Shown: one piece after another, positions 1 through 6,554 of the stretch
Layout: each line of letters begins with the position of its first letter
How positions within the stretch are numbered: the first letter of the stretch is position 1
Assembly (NCBI GenBank): GCA_013329175.1
Contig: DUKR01000031.1
Coordinates: forward strand, 1 to 32,459
DNA length: 32,459 bases
Reading direction: 5' to 3'
Origin: Candidatus Woesearchaeota archaeon
GTDB lineage: Archaea; Nanobdellota; Nanobdellia; Woesearchaeales; UBA11716
Program-made: the position numbers and the translations under genes
The notes under the pieces: model-generated
Databases searched by the model: none
What the model was told of the DNA's origin: nothing
What the model saw: the letters and a program-made list of their open reading frames with translations, nothing else

Positions 1-174
1 CTCTCAATAGGTTTAAAATTTCCCTTAGTGTCCTAATATCGTTCCCAGAGCATCCTATTCTCCTCAAGGGAATAGTGGGTCAAGAACGATTTAAGGACAC
101 GAGGAAATTTCCAACCTTGTGGGATTTGAAAATACTTTACACATTTCAGCATGGAGTTCATATAATTCCTTCAT
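1..174 (-). pseudogene. ArsR-family regulator, 5' part, split by palindromic element; runs off window
   Basis: This ORF was found by reading the minus strand; it is not in the ORF track. ATG at 172-174 opens MKELYELHAEMCKVFSNPTR followed by LEI, which is the typical N-terminus of an ArsR/SmtB-type winged-helix regulator (metal- or stress-sensing DNA-binding repressors). The frame then enters the palindromic element (23-104) and stops after five codons. Removing the element and one copy of the repeat AAATTTC (16-22 and 105-111) rejoins the frame as LEILNLLR, exactly what the family has at that point, so the insertion is clear. The gene starts 26 bases after the stop of the minus-strand membrane protein gene and has its own TATA-like box and dyad. 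The rest, including any metal-binding cysteines, lies outside the window. The family call rests on about 30 residues. A copper role is inferred from its neighbours only. Confidence 0.75.
23..104 (-). mobile_element. 82-bp palindromic MITE-like element, copy 1, with target-site duplication
   Basis: The ends are imperfect inverted repeats: CCTTAGTGTCCTAATATCG at the left (arm 23-44) and, on the other strand, CCTCGTGTCCTTAAATCG from the right (arm 84-104). A smaller internal pairing is CTATTC (55-60) with GAATAG (70-75). AAATTTC flanks the element directly at 16-22 and 105-111; the match can be read as 8 bases, which would shorten the element by one. There is no coding capacity for a transposase, so it is non-autonomous. 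It is 81/82 identical to copy 2 at 10696-10777 and more diverged from copy 3 at 16837-16916. It interrupts the ArsR-like gene. Confidence 0.85.
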
Positions 175-210
175 AATTGGATATTAGTATATCCTAATAT
201 TTAAATATTC
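175..210 (-). promoter_or_regulatory. Putative promoter and operator dyad of the ArsR-like gene
   Basis: An AT-rich TATA-like segment (AATATTTAAATATT, about 197-210) lies about 29 bases before the ArsR-like start codon, so transcription would begin near the ATG and the message would be leaderless. Between the box and the start codon is the dyad ATATTAG-GATATA-CTAATAT (about 180-199 on the minus strand). A dyad over the transcription start is the usual position of an autorepressor site. The same dyad could instead weakly terminate the upstream operon. Based on pattern only. Confidence 0.45.
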
Positions 211-767
211 TCTGTTCTTGCCTGTTTCACCGGACAGGAATGCAGGTACAGAGCAGTGCGGTAGATGCCATAGCAAAGCAATGCAATAGACATAAGAGAC
301 AACTCAAATCCTTTGTATGGCAGGAGCACAAGCACACTTCCTCCTATGCCTAGAAGCGATGCGACACCAAGCCCGCATGCAGCACATCCTGGAGCAAGGA
401 CGCCAAGAAATGCGCCAACTGAAGCAAGTATTTTTGCCTTCCCTCCCCCTGCAATTGCACCTACCCTCATTTTATATGCAAGCAGGCTAACCAGCACTCC
501 CAACAGCAGGCTGATAACGGCCAGGCTCAGAAAGGAATGCAACATGATTGTTGCAGGAAAGCTCCAGAGGAGGATGGCAACAGACGTAGTTGCATATCCC
601 AAAGATTGCCCTGCGGAAAATGACCAGATATTACCAAGATTTGCAAGAACGGCATTCGCAAGATAAAAGAAGAAAGCAACCGCTATGGTGAGCATGGCGT
701 ATTCCTTTTTCTTCAGGACACCCACTGCATTGGCAAAAGCTGATGCCGTATTTTTTCTCATGCACAT
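201..767 (-). CDS. Polytopic membrane protein with a GCAACG cysteine pair
   Basis: About 188 residues with roughly four or five hydrophobic helices. The striking motif is LGVLAPGCAACGLG, a C-x2-C pair (about residues 128 and 131) at the head of a Gly-rich hydrophobic segment, which would place two thiols in or at the membrane. I recognise no named family. As the neighbour of a multicopper oxidase and a CcdA-like protein it may bind copper or take part in thiol exchange, but this is inference. The track begins at a GTG (779). I prefer ATG 765-767 because GGTGAGG sits six bases upstream of it. The gene follows the oxidase by about 16 bases. Confidence 0.8.
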   Translation of the reverse strand: MCMRKNTASAFANAVGVLKKKEYAMLTIAVAFFFYLANAVLANLGNIWSFSAGQSLGYATTSVAILLWSFPATIMLHSFLSLAVISLLLGVLVSLLAYKMRVGAIAGGGKAKILASVGAFLGVLAPGCAACGLGVASLLGIGGSVLVLLPYKGFELSLMSIALLCYGIYRTALYLHSCPVKQARTENI

Positions 768-783
768 GACTATCCTCACCCAC

Positions 784-2562
784 CTATGTAACTGACAATG
801 CTGTCATCATTCCAGCTTCAAGATGCTCTGCGATATGACAATGCGCCATCCACTCGCCTGGATTTGTCACATCAACCAGGATATCAACTGTGCTTCCGAG
901 CGGCACAAGCACGGTGTCTTTCCAGGCAAAATTTTTGGTAGGCACTCCATCAACGCTTAGCACCAGGAATCTCTGCCCGTGCAGGTGTATAGGATGCTGC
1001 ATAGGGTGCATTGAGTTAGGGTCGTTGAATAAGCTGATTTTAAGCTTATCTCCAACCTTTGCCTTCATGCCTATGCCCATGTTTTCTTTGCCTGTCAATC
1101 CATCTTTCAATATCCACTTGATGTTGCTTGTGTCAGAATGAGAATTCATCATCTGCATAGTGTCCTCCCATTCAATTTTTTCTCTTTCCTGATCCCCATC
1201 CATCTTCATCATATCCTTCATCATCCCCATTGGCAGGCCGATAGTGAGATTGAGCTGGTAATCCACAGGTTTGCTAAAATATTCCCTGAAATGGTCCACA
1301 TCGCTGATGACCTCTCTGTTCTCCCTCATGGCATCAAAAGAGCGTGCATAAGAGGCATCGGTTTGCGAAGGGCTTACTCTTACTGAGCCAAGAGTATATG
1401 TCCTCTTCGGCGTGGTGTGCAGTATTGCATAGTTCCCTTCCTGCTCATAGAAGACATCAACAATGTATCGCTCAGCAGGGGCAATTAGTATGCTGTCAAC
1501 ATACTCTTCCTGCTCATATTGGCCAAGGTCGCTGCCCACAAGCTTCATCTTGCCGCCCACAAATGTAATATTAAAAGGCCGTACATTCGCTACATTGGTG
1601 AGGTAAAACCTGACAACATCCCCTTTCATCGCGTCAAGCGCATAATCGGTGCCACCATTGACAAGCAGGGTATTGCCGAATCTTCCCATGATAGCGAAGT
1701 TCGCATGGTCACTGCCATAAGGGACGATATCACCATCCTCAATCAGGATGTCATCAAGGACGAGAAGCTCTTCCCTGTTCACAGGGTTGTAGGCTTGCGA
1801 TGGGACAACCAGCATATTTCCGGCAAGGCCGCTGTCCTGCTGGAAGTCTTCCCGGATGTGTGGATGATACCAGAAGATTCCATCATCAGGGAAATAGGTA
1901 GTGTAGGTGAATGATTCCCCTTCCTGTACAGGCTCTTGGGAAATCCATGGAACGCCATCATCCTTGATATTGTGCCGCAATCCGTGCCAGTGGACAGTGG
2001 TATTCCATTCTATAGTATTCTTGAAGATGACCGTGATTGTTGAACCCTGCTTAACCTTAAAGACGGGCCCTGGAATCTGGCCGTTATATCCGTACATCTT
2101 GTAGGACTTTCCATTAATCATCTTAGAAACAATTTCAGCAGTCAACTCTACCGTATCTCCATCATCCAGAGTAAGGATTGTGGTGCTCTTCGCAGGAGAA
2201 AGAGAGCTTAACAAAACATCCTCACCAGGGCTGGCCGTATACTGAGAGTCCATCCTTATGTCATCCATCATGCCCTTTCCTTGATTGCTTGGCATCATGC
2301 TTCCTGATGCTTTCTGCTCAAGCTCGCGATAATCATCACACCCTCTCATGTTGGGCATCATCTTGCAGTGCTCAATCATTGCCATGTCTTTCTCGCTAAG
2401 GACAATTTTCTCTGCATTAAGGGCCGCTTCTTCTCCATTCTGTTGGTTGGACACTGCGCATCCTGCCAGAAATACCATGGCAGCCATGCCAAGTAGCGGC
2501 AGTATATGCTTCATTCTGGCGGTAGCATAAGCTTCTTTGTTGCCAAATCCATTTTTTTTCAT
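784..2562 (-). CDS. Multicopper oxidase, putative membrane-anchored lipoprotein
   Basis: Multicopper oxidases couple one-electron oxidation of a substrate (in CueO/CopA-like enzymes, Cu(I)) to reduction of O2 to water. All four copper-ligand motifs are visible: HWHG (191-194), WYHPH (231-235), HPMQHPIHLHG (519-529) and HCHIAEHLEAGM (574-585), which includes the type 1 Cys and an axial Met. The protein therefore looks catalytically complete. The N-terminus has a hydrophobic stretch ending LAGC (about 32-35), resembling a lipoprotein box, so it probably acts outside the membrane. Met-rich parts (PMGMMKDMMKMDG, about 444-456) and a CKMMPNMRGC segment (66-75) could bind Cu(I). The start at 2562 has AGGGGAT seven bases upstream. 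The gene lies 55 bases after the DUF3105 gene in the minus-strand operon. Cuprous oxidase activity is the likeliest role but is not shown by the sequence. Confidence 0.93.
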   Translation of the reverse strand: MKKNGFGNKEAYATARMKHILPLLGMAAMVFLAGCAVSNQQNGEEAALNAEKIVLSEKDMAMIEHCKMMPNMRGCDDYRELEQKASGSMMPSNQGKGMMDDIRMDSQYTASPGEDVLLSSLSPAKSTTILTLDDGDTVELTAEIVSKMINGKSYKMYGYNGQIPGPVFKVKQGSTITVIFKNTIEWNTTVHWHGLRHNIKDDGVPWISQEPVQEGESFTYTTYFPDDGIFWYHPHIREDFQQDSGLAGNMLVVPSQAYNPVNREELLVLDDILIEDGDIVPYGSDHANFAIMGRFGNTLLVNGGTDYALDAMKGDVVRFYLTNVANVRPFNITFVGGKMKLVGSDLGQYEQEEYVDSILIAPAERYIVDVFYEQEGNYAILHTTPKRTYTLGSVRVSPSQTDASYARSFDAMRENREVISDVDHFREYFSKPVDYQLNLTIGLPMGMMKDMMKMDGDQEREKIEWEDTMQMMNSHSDTSNIKWILKDGLTGKENMGIGMKAKVGDKLKISLFNDPNSMHPMQHPIHLHGQRFLVLSVDGVPTKNFAWKDTVLVPLGSTVDILVDVTNPGEWMAHCHIAEHLEAGMMTALSVT

Positions 2563-2617
2563 GTTAACATCCCCTTGAGATTTTTTTCACGGTGTATGAT
2601 AATCATTGGTTTAGCTT

Positions 2618-3184
2618 TCATCCCTCGGGGTCTGTGCCTAGGCCAGAGCCAATAAACCCCCTAATAGCATCCTCATCATAGGCATCAAGCACCTTGATGC
2701 TGCCAAGCCTTGTTAAGGCAATCTTTGCCTTCATGTTTTTATAAGGTGCGATATATACAAAATCAAATTCATCTGCAAAGCCTTCAAGCTTTCCGATAAG
2801 CCCATCTTCACAGGTATAATTCCTACAATCATAATTGATGATGACCCCTCCCCGCCCATTCTCTTCACCATCAGCATGCTCAAGCATATGCTTCTGCACT
2901 TCTATACGCAGGGGATTTCTGAGCACATGGGATGGCGGGGACGCCTCCACATGACCCTTTATGTAGGTAGGAGGAAATGTCTTTGCCGTTGAAGCAAAAT
3001 AGGCGCCTAAGCTGAGAAGGATGATGCTGATAATGATTACTGACCATATTTTCATCCTTTTTTTTGCAGCCGAGTCAAGGAGTGGCTTTTTTGTTGGCGG
3101 TGAGTGCTTTGCGTTTTTGTGCTGTTGCAGCGCCTCTGCTGACTGAAACTGCTTATTGCAGTTGCGGCACATAAATTCACTCAT
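2618..3184 (-). CDS. C2H2 zinc finger-TM-DUF3105-like protein
   Basis: 188 residues in three parts. Residues 5-27 are a textbook C2H2 finger (C-x2-C-x12-H-x4-H, FMCRNCNKQFQSAEALQQHK). A single transmembrane helix follows (about 47-65). The rest resembles DUF3105: HMLEH, a GGVIINYDC stretch, VYIAPYKNM, IALTRLG and a final DAYDEDAIRGFI. DUF3105 has no established function that I know of. Two cysteines lie in the outer domain (YDCRNYTC). The N-terminus probably faces the cytoplasm and the DUF3105 part the outside. The start overlaps the end of the CcdA-like gene by eight bases, so the two are probably translated together. A zinc finger on a membrane-anchored DUF3105 protein is an unusual layout. 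Confidence 0.8.
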   Translation of the reverse strand: MSEFMCRNCNKQFQSAEALQQHKNAKHSPPTKKPLLDSAAKKRMKIWSVIIISIILLSLGAYFASTAKTFPPTYIKGHVEASPPSHVLRNPLRIEVQKHMLEHADGEENGRGGVIINYDCRNYTCEDGLIGKLEGFADEFDFVYIAPYKNMKAKIALTRLGSIKVLDAYDEDAIRGFIGSGLGTDPEG

Positions 3185-4187
3185 CCTTGCCTCCTTCCTT
3201 TTTTTTTACGCGCATCCTGATGACTGATACTATGACAATGCCGATGAAAATCGCCAATGTTGTTATCCCCATCGTATCAGCATACGCAAAGCCAAGCAGC
3301 CACCGCTGCAACCCATAAAAGTACTGGCTTGTCCCAAAGATATTCCACCCATTCACAACACCAGTACCCCTGAAGATAATGAATACTGCACCGATTCCCG
3401 CAAGCAACACGCCTGAAATCATGTTGGGTATAGTTAGTGTGAAAGCCTTCCCAAAAAGCCGTATCTGATACCCCTTCCCCTGCATCCACTTTCTGCTGCC
3501 AATATCAAAGCGGTCATAGGCAATCGAGAGAATAAACAGCGGGACAAAGATGCCAAGCGAGTAGAAAAACATAAGCAGCACAGCCCTTGCAATGCTACCT
3601 TGGAGTGCAGCTATCCCTAAGATGCCTCCAAGAATTGGCCCTACACACGCAGTCCAGCCTAAGGCAAACAGCAGGCCCTGCGCAAATACTGCCCTTCCCC
3701 CATTGCCAGCAATCATTTTTTTTCGAAGAGGAGAGGCAAAGCCCATGCCAAGGAAGGAGAGCATCCCTAATACCACGAGCAGAATGCCTGCAAAGACGAT
3801 GACCGCAGGATGCTGCAATGCGCTGTACGACCTTTCGCCTATGATGCCTGCGACAATCCCAAATGCTGAGAATACAAGGGCAAACCCAGCAAAAAACACC
3901 AGTGTCATGCGGGTAATGTCTTTCTTTTCCCTGCATGCATACGAAAGATATGCTGGAAGCAATGGAAGAATGCAGGGAGAGAGTATGGTCAGTGTTCCTG
4001 CAAGAAACGCTACAGCAAGTGAGAGCTTCATAAGAAGTGATGCGGTCATCTCATCATTATACGCTACGATTTTCTGCAGATTATCGGGCAGGTGTGCATC
4101 GGCAAAAGCAAAGGGAGCAAAAGCAGCCAAGGCTATAACAATTGTTAAGCACAGCGCAAAATTCCTTGACAGTTTGTGATATCCCAT
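3177..4187 (-). CDS. ccdA: CcdA/DsbD-type transmembrane thiol electron carrier
   Basis: 336 residues with a signal-like N-terminus (ending about AFADA) and six or more membrane helices. The two diagnostic cysteines are present in family context: LSPCILPLLPAYLSY (C72) and LGWTACVGPILGG (C181). CcdA and the DsbD core carry electrons from cytoplasmic thioredoxin across the membrane to extracytoplasmic thioredoxin-like proteins. The obvious partner is the triple CxxC protein encoded just upstream (stop to start 12 bases). The roughly 50-residue extracytoplasmic segment before the first core helix is longer than in minimal CcdA. In this operon it may keep cysteines of copper-binding partners reduced (inference). 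Confidence 0.92.
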   Translation of the reverse strand: MGYHKLSRNFALCLTIVIALAAFAPFAFADAHLPDNLQKIVAYNDEMTASLLMKLSLAVAFLAGTLTILSPCILPLLPAYLSYACREKKDITRMTLVFFAGFALVFSAFGIVAGIIGERSYSALQHPAVIVFAGILLVVLGMLSFLGMGFASPLRKKMIAGNGGRAVFAQGLLFALGWTACVGPILGGILGIAALQGSIARAVLLMFFYSLGIFVPLFILSIAYDRFDIGSRKWMQGKGYQIRLFGKAFTLTIPNMISGVLLAGIGAVFIIFRGTGVVNGWNIFGTSQYFYGLQRWLLGFAYADTMGITTLAIFIGIVIVSVIRMRVKKKEGGKDE

Positions 4188-4199
4188 CAGAAAAAAGCC

Positions 4200-5345
4200 C
4201 TATGGCTGCTGTGAAGGTTGGGTTACCTTTCCTGTAGCAGCATCCATGTACGGCAAACCGGCAAACTCTACCGCCTCAAAGACATAGGTGCTGTCGTTTG
4301 CGACTTTTCCCACCTGCTTCCATGATGCAATAAGCAGCGGGTACTCCTCAACGTCTCCTGAAAGTAGCAGTGTCGGAAGTTTGGCAATCTCATACCGCTC
4401 AACAAGCTCCTTTCCTTTGGCGCTCACTGCATCAATAACCTCTTCGCTGCCTTTTGCGATTCCCATGCGGGAAAGTATCTGGCTGTGGACTTCCTTAGGG
4501 TCATAACATTCCTCGCACGAGCTGTCAGAAAGATAGATGACATCAACAAAGCCCTTCACTTTTCTGTCAGGGATACTGTAATAAGGTGGCTCAACCTCTC
4601 TTTGGACAAACGAGCCATCCTCTTCAATACTTCCTGCAAGTTTCCATGCCTGTGCTATCTCGGGATATTCGTTTAGCTCCTGGTCAAGAATGAGCGCAGG
4701 AAGCTTCTCAATGCCGTACCGTGCGATGAGCTCCTTCCCTTCTGCTGAATCAGCATCTATCCTGTCTTGCTGGCCGATGGCGACACCTGCCTGCGCAAAT
4801 TGTGTAAGGAGTGGCTCAGGATCTGTGCACTTTTCGCAAGTATCCTTGGCAAGAAGGATAGCCGCAACGCTTCCCTTCACATTACCGCTGGCAGCATCAA
4901 CATAAGGCGCCAGGACATCAGAGAAAATAAAAGCATCGTTGCCCTCTTCCATGAACGACAAGAGAAAGCCTGCCTTCTCAAGTTCTCCTTCAGCAACCAC
5001 AGTCGGCAGCCTTGCGATGCCGTGCTTCAGGATAAGATTCTTCGCCTCAGGCTCTGTGGATTGCAGAGCCCTCTCGGACACGATGTTCACGTTGCCTGTT
5101 TTTATCCTGTCAGTGACATCCTCAATGGGAAAGCAATTGCTGCAGGATGTTGTGATGGTCGTCAGTTTCAGTTCAGCAGGCCTTGCTGCTTCCTTTGCCT
5201 CAGCCATCTTTTCCTCAACAATTGGATTGAGCAAGGCAAGCTGGCCAGCGTTCACAACTGCTATCAGGAGGAGGGCTGCAACTAAACCCATGAGCAGCAG
5301 GCGCGTCCTTTTCATATTTTTTTCTTCACCATGTTCTCTGCTCAT
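4200..5345 (-). CDS. Triple thioredoxin-like extracytoplasmic protein with three CxxC motifs
   Basis: After an N-terminal hydrophobic anchor (about residues 14-35), roughly 110-residue thioredoxin-like units occur three times. Each has a CxxC: TSCSNC (68-71), DTCEKC (170-173) and SSCEEC (277-280). Each then has a 'KELI.RYGI.KLP' block supplying the cis-proline loop (about 114, 216 and 324). The units are joined by similar linkers (YVDAASGNVKG and YMDAATGKV). Such domains exchange thiols and disulfides; here they probably receive electrons from the CcdA-like protein encoded next and pass them to secreted Cys-rich partners. The dithiol pairs could also hold copper. Start 5345 has AAGGG upstream; an internal ATG at residue 11, preceded by GGTGAAG, is equally plausible. 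I know of no characterised protein with this triple layout. Confidence 0.85.
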   Translation of the reverse strand: MSREHGEEKNMKRTRLLLMGLVAALLLIAVVNAGQLALLNPIVEEKMAEAKEAARPAELKLTTITTSCSNCFPIEDVTDRIKTGNVNIVSERALQSTEPEAKNLILKHGIARLPTVVAEGELEKAGFLLSFMEEGNDAFIFSDVLAPYVDAASGNVKGSVAAILLAKDTCEKCTDPEPLLTQFAQAGVAIGQQDRIDADSAEGKELIARYGIEKLPALILDQELNEYPEIAQAWKLAGSIEEDGSFVQREVEPPYYSIPDRKVKGFVDVIYLSDSSCEECYDPKEVHSQILSRMGIAKGSEEVIDAVSAKGKELVERYEIAKLPTLLLSGDVEEYPLLIASWKQVGKVANDSTYVFEAVEFAGLPYMDAATGKVTQPSQQP

Positions 5346-5360
5346 GGTTTGTGCCCTTAT

Positions 5361-5588
5361 TTAGCATCCCCCGACCATCTGCGGAAGGTTATTGATGCTG
5401 CTGGGAAGTGCTGCTGGTGCTCCCGAAGTGCCGCCTGATGCCCCTGGTGCCTGCGATGACGAGGCTGCTTTCACCGAGAAATCGCTTCCGGCTAGGTCGC
5501 TTTTGATGCTGTTTAGCTGGAATGCCTGCACTGCCGAGACCAGCAGCAGCACTCCAAGAACAACAGCCATAATAGTTGTCTGTTTCAT
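5361..5588 (-). CDS. Small secreted/anchored protein ending in LPQMVGGC
   Basis: 75 residues: a hydrophobic N-terminal helix (MAVVLGVLLLVSAVQAFQL), a low-complexity Ser/Ala/Gly/Pro linker, and the C-terminus INNLPQMVGGC. There is no recognisable domain. The start has GGAGG upstream. The last eight residues match the tail of the next protein upstream (LPGMVGGC), so the tail is probably the functional part, exposed outside the cell on a flexible linker with a terminal cysteine. It sits between that protein and the triple thioredoxin-like protein, in the same transcription unit. Confidence 0.75.
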   Translation of the reverse strand: MKQTTIMAVVLGVLLLVSAVQAFQLNSIKSDLAGSDFSVKAASSSQAPGASGGTSGAPAALPSSINNLPQMVGGC

Positions 5589-5618
5589 TCTTTCATTCCT
5601 CCATTTTCAGGTAAATAA

Positions 5619-6440
5619 TTAACACCCGCCGACCATGCCTGGCAGGTCCTTCAATACTGACGTATCCCCTCCTCCAAGCTTTGCGCCTAACTCTATCATA
5701 TTCTTTGGGAAAAACAACGTCTTCCAGCGCATCACTTCGCGCAAAACTTCTGCGTCGCTATAATCAGTATAGGCAGTAAGGTAAAGCGTTACGGATAGCA
5801 ATGCCGGATTATGCTGGCAGCCGCACTTTGACTCACCGTTCTTGTCTGCTCCAGCAGGCCCTACACCACAGCAATACTCGCACGACACTCCATAGGGATT
5901 GGATGCAAGATTCACATACCGCCTGAACGCCTCAGGATTACTCTTCTGTACTTCTGCCTTCAGTGACCTGAACATGTTGGCGAGCTTTGCAAGGGAGTCT
6001 ACTGGCTCGTCAAAGCTCACCCCAAGCGCTTCTCCATACTCAGGCGTCCCTGTAGGAAACATTACCTTCATCGCTGCATCTGGTGATGTCATCTCTGCAA
6101 CAGGAAACACCGCAGCTATCGCCTGGGGTGTAGAGGAAATGCCATCAAGAGAAAGCTCACCAAGATCCCCTCCGCCATACATCATCCTGTTTGCCCCTGT
6201 GCCTCTTTCTGCAAGTGCTGAGACAGATGCAAGCTGAAACTGGTTGAACCCTATCAGAAGGATGGCTGCAACAACAAGCGTAATCACATGCTTTGTGAAT
6301 AGCGTTTCTTCCTGGTGATGAATGGCATGATGCTTACCATGCGCTGTGTGCTTCCCTTCTGTTGCATCAGCAGCGTCCTGCTTGATGTCGTCTGATTGTG
6401 ATTCGTTGCGTACTTCTTTGCTTGGCTCTTTATCTTCCAT
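5619..6440 (-). CDS. Membrane-anchored Cys-rich protein ending in LPGMVGGC; first gene of the copper/thiol operon
   Basis: About 273 residues from the preferred ATG at 6438-6440, which has GGTGG upstream; the track's start at 6467 would lie upstream of the predicted transcription start. The short N-terminus is His-rich (HTAHGKHHAIHHQ), followed by one membrane helix and then an outer domain. The core is a cysteine cluster, SCEYCCGVG ... KCGCQHN, followed by a conserved-looking helical stretch (YLTAYTDYSDAEVLREVMRWKTLFFP). The pattern C-x2-C-C ... C-x-C-x-H suggests a bound metal or redox-active cysteines. I do not recognise a named family. The protein ends in LPGMVGGC, like the next gene product. 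As the promoter-proximal gene of the operon it is probably a core component. Confidence 0.8.
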   Translation of the reverse strand: MEDKEPSKEVRNESQSDDIKQDAADATEGKHTAHGKHHAIHHQEETLFTKHVITLVVAAILLIGFNQFQLASVSALAERGTGANRMMYGGGDLGELSLDGISSTPQAIAAVFPVAEMTSPDAAMKVMFPTGTPEYGEALGVSFDEPVDSLAKLANMFRSLKAEVQKSNPEAFRRYVNLASNPYGVSCEYCCGVGPAGADKNGESKCGCQHNPALLSVTLYLTAYTDYSDAEVLREVMRWKTLFFPKNMIELGAKLGGGDTSVLKDLPGMVGGC

Positions 6441-6446
6441 TACACA

Positions 6447-6530
6447 CCACCTGTATCGCCTTAACAACCGCTGACCCTATATATAAGAGTGGGGAAACGA
6501 CAGGGAAAAAACAGGGAAAGGCTTATATGC
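6447..6530. promoter_or_regulatory. Divergent promoters between copper/thiol operon and sensor-regulator
   Basis: Two TATA-like boxes face opposite ways. CTTATATATAGG on the minus strand (about 6477-6488) would start transcription near 6455, leaving a leader of about 15 bases that contains the GGTGG ribosome site (6447-6451) for ATG 6440. GCTTATATGC on the plus strand (6521-6530) lies about 29 bases before ATG 6555, implying a leaderless message. The boxes are about 40 bases apart, so one bound regulator could affect both. No clear dyad is seen. Confidence 0.6.
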
Positions 6531-6554
6531 AAACTTGCTTTGACAGCGGCTGCT

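Noticed and set aside
3592-4179. Long ORFs opposite to real genes (for example 195 aa opposite ccdA, 172 aa opposite the triple thioredoxin gene)
   Set aside because: Shadows of well-supported genes on the other strand, with no family features.
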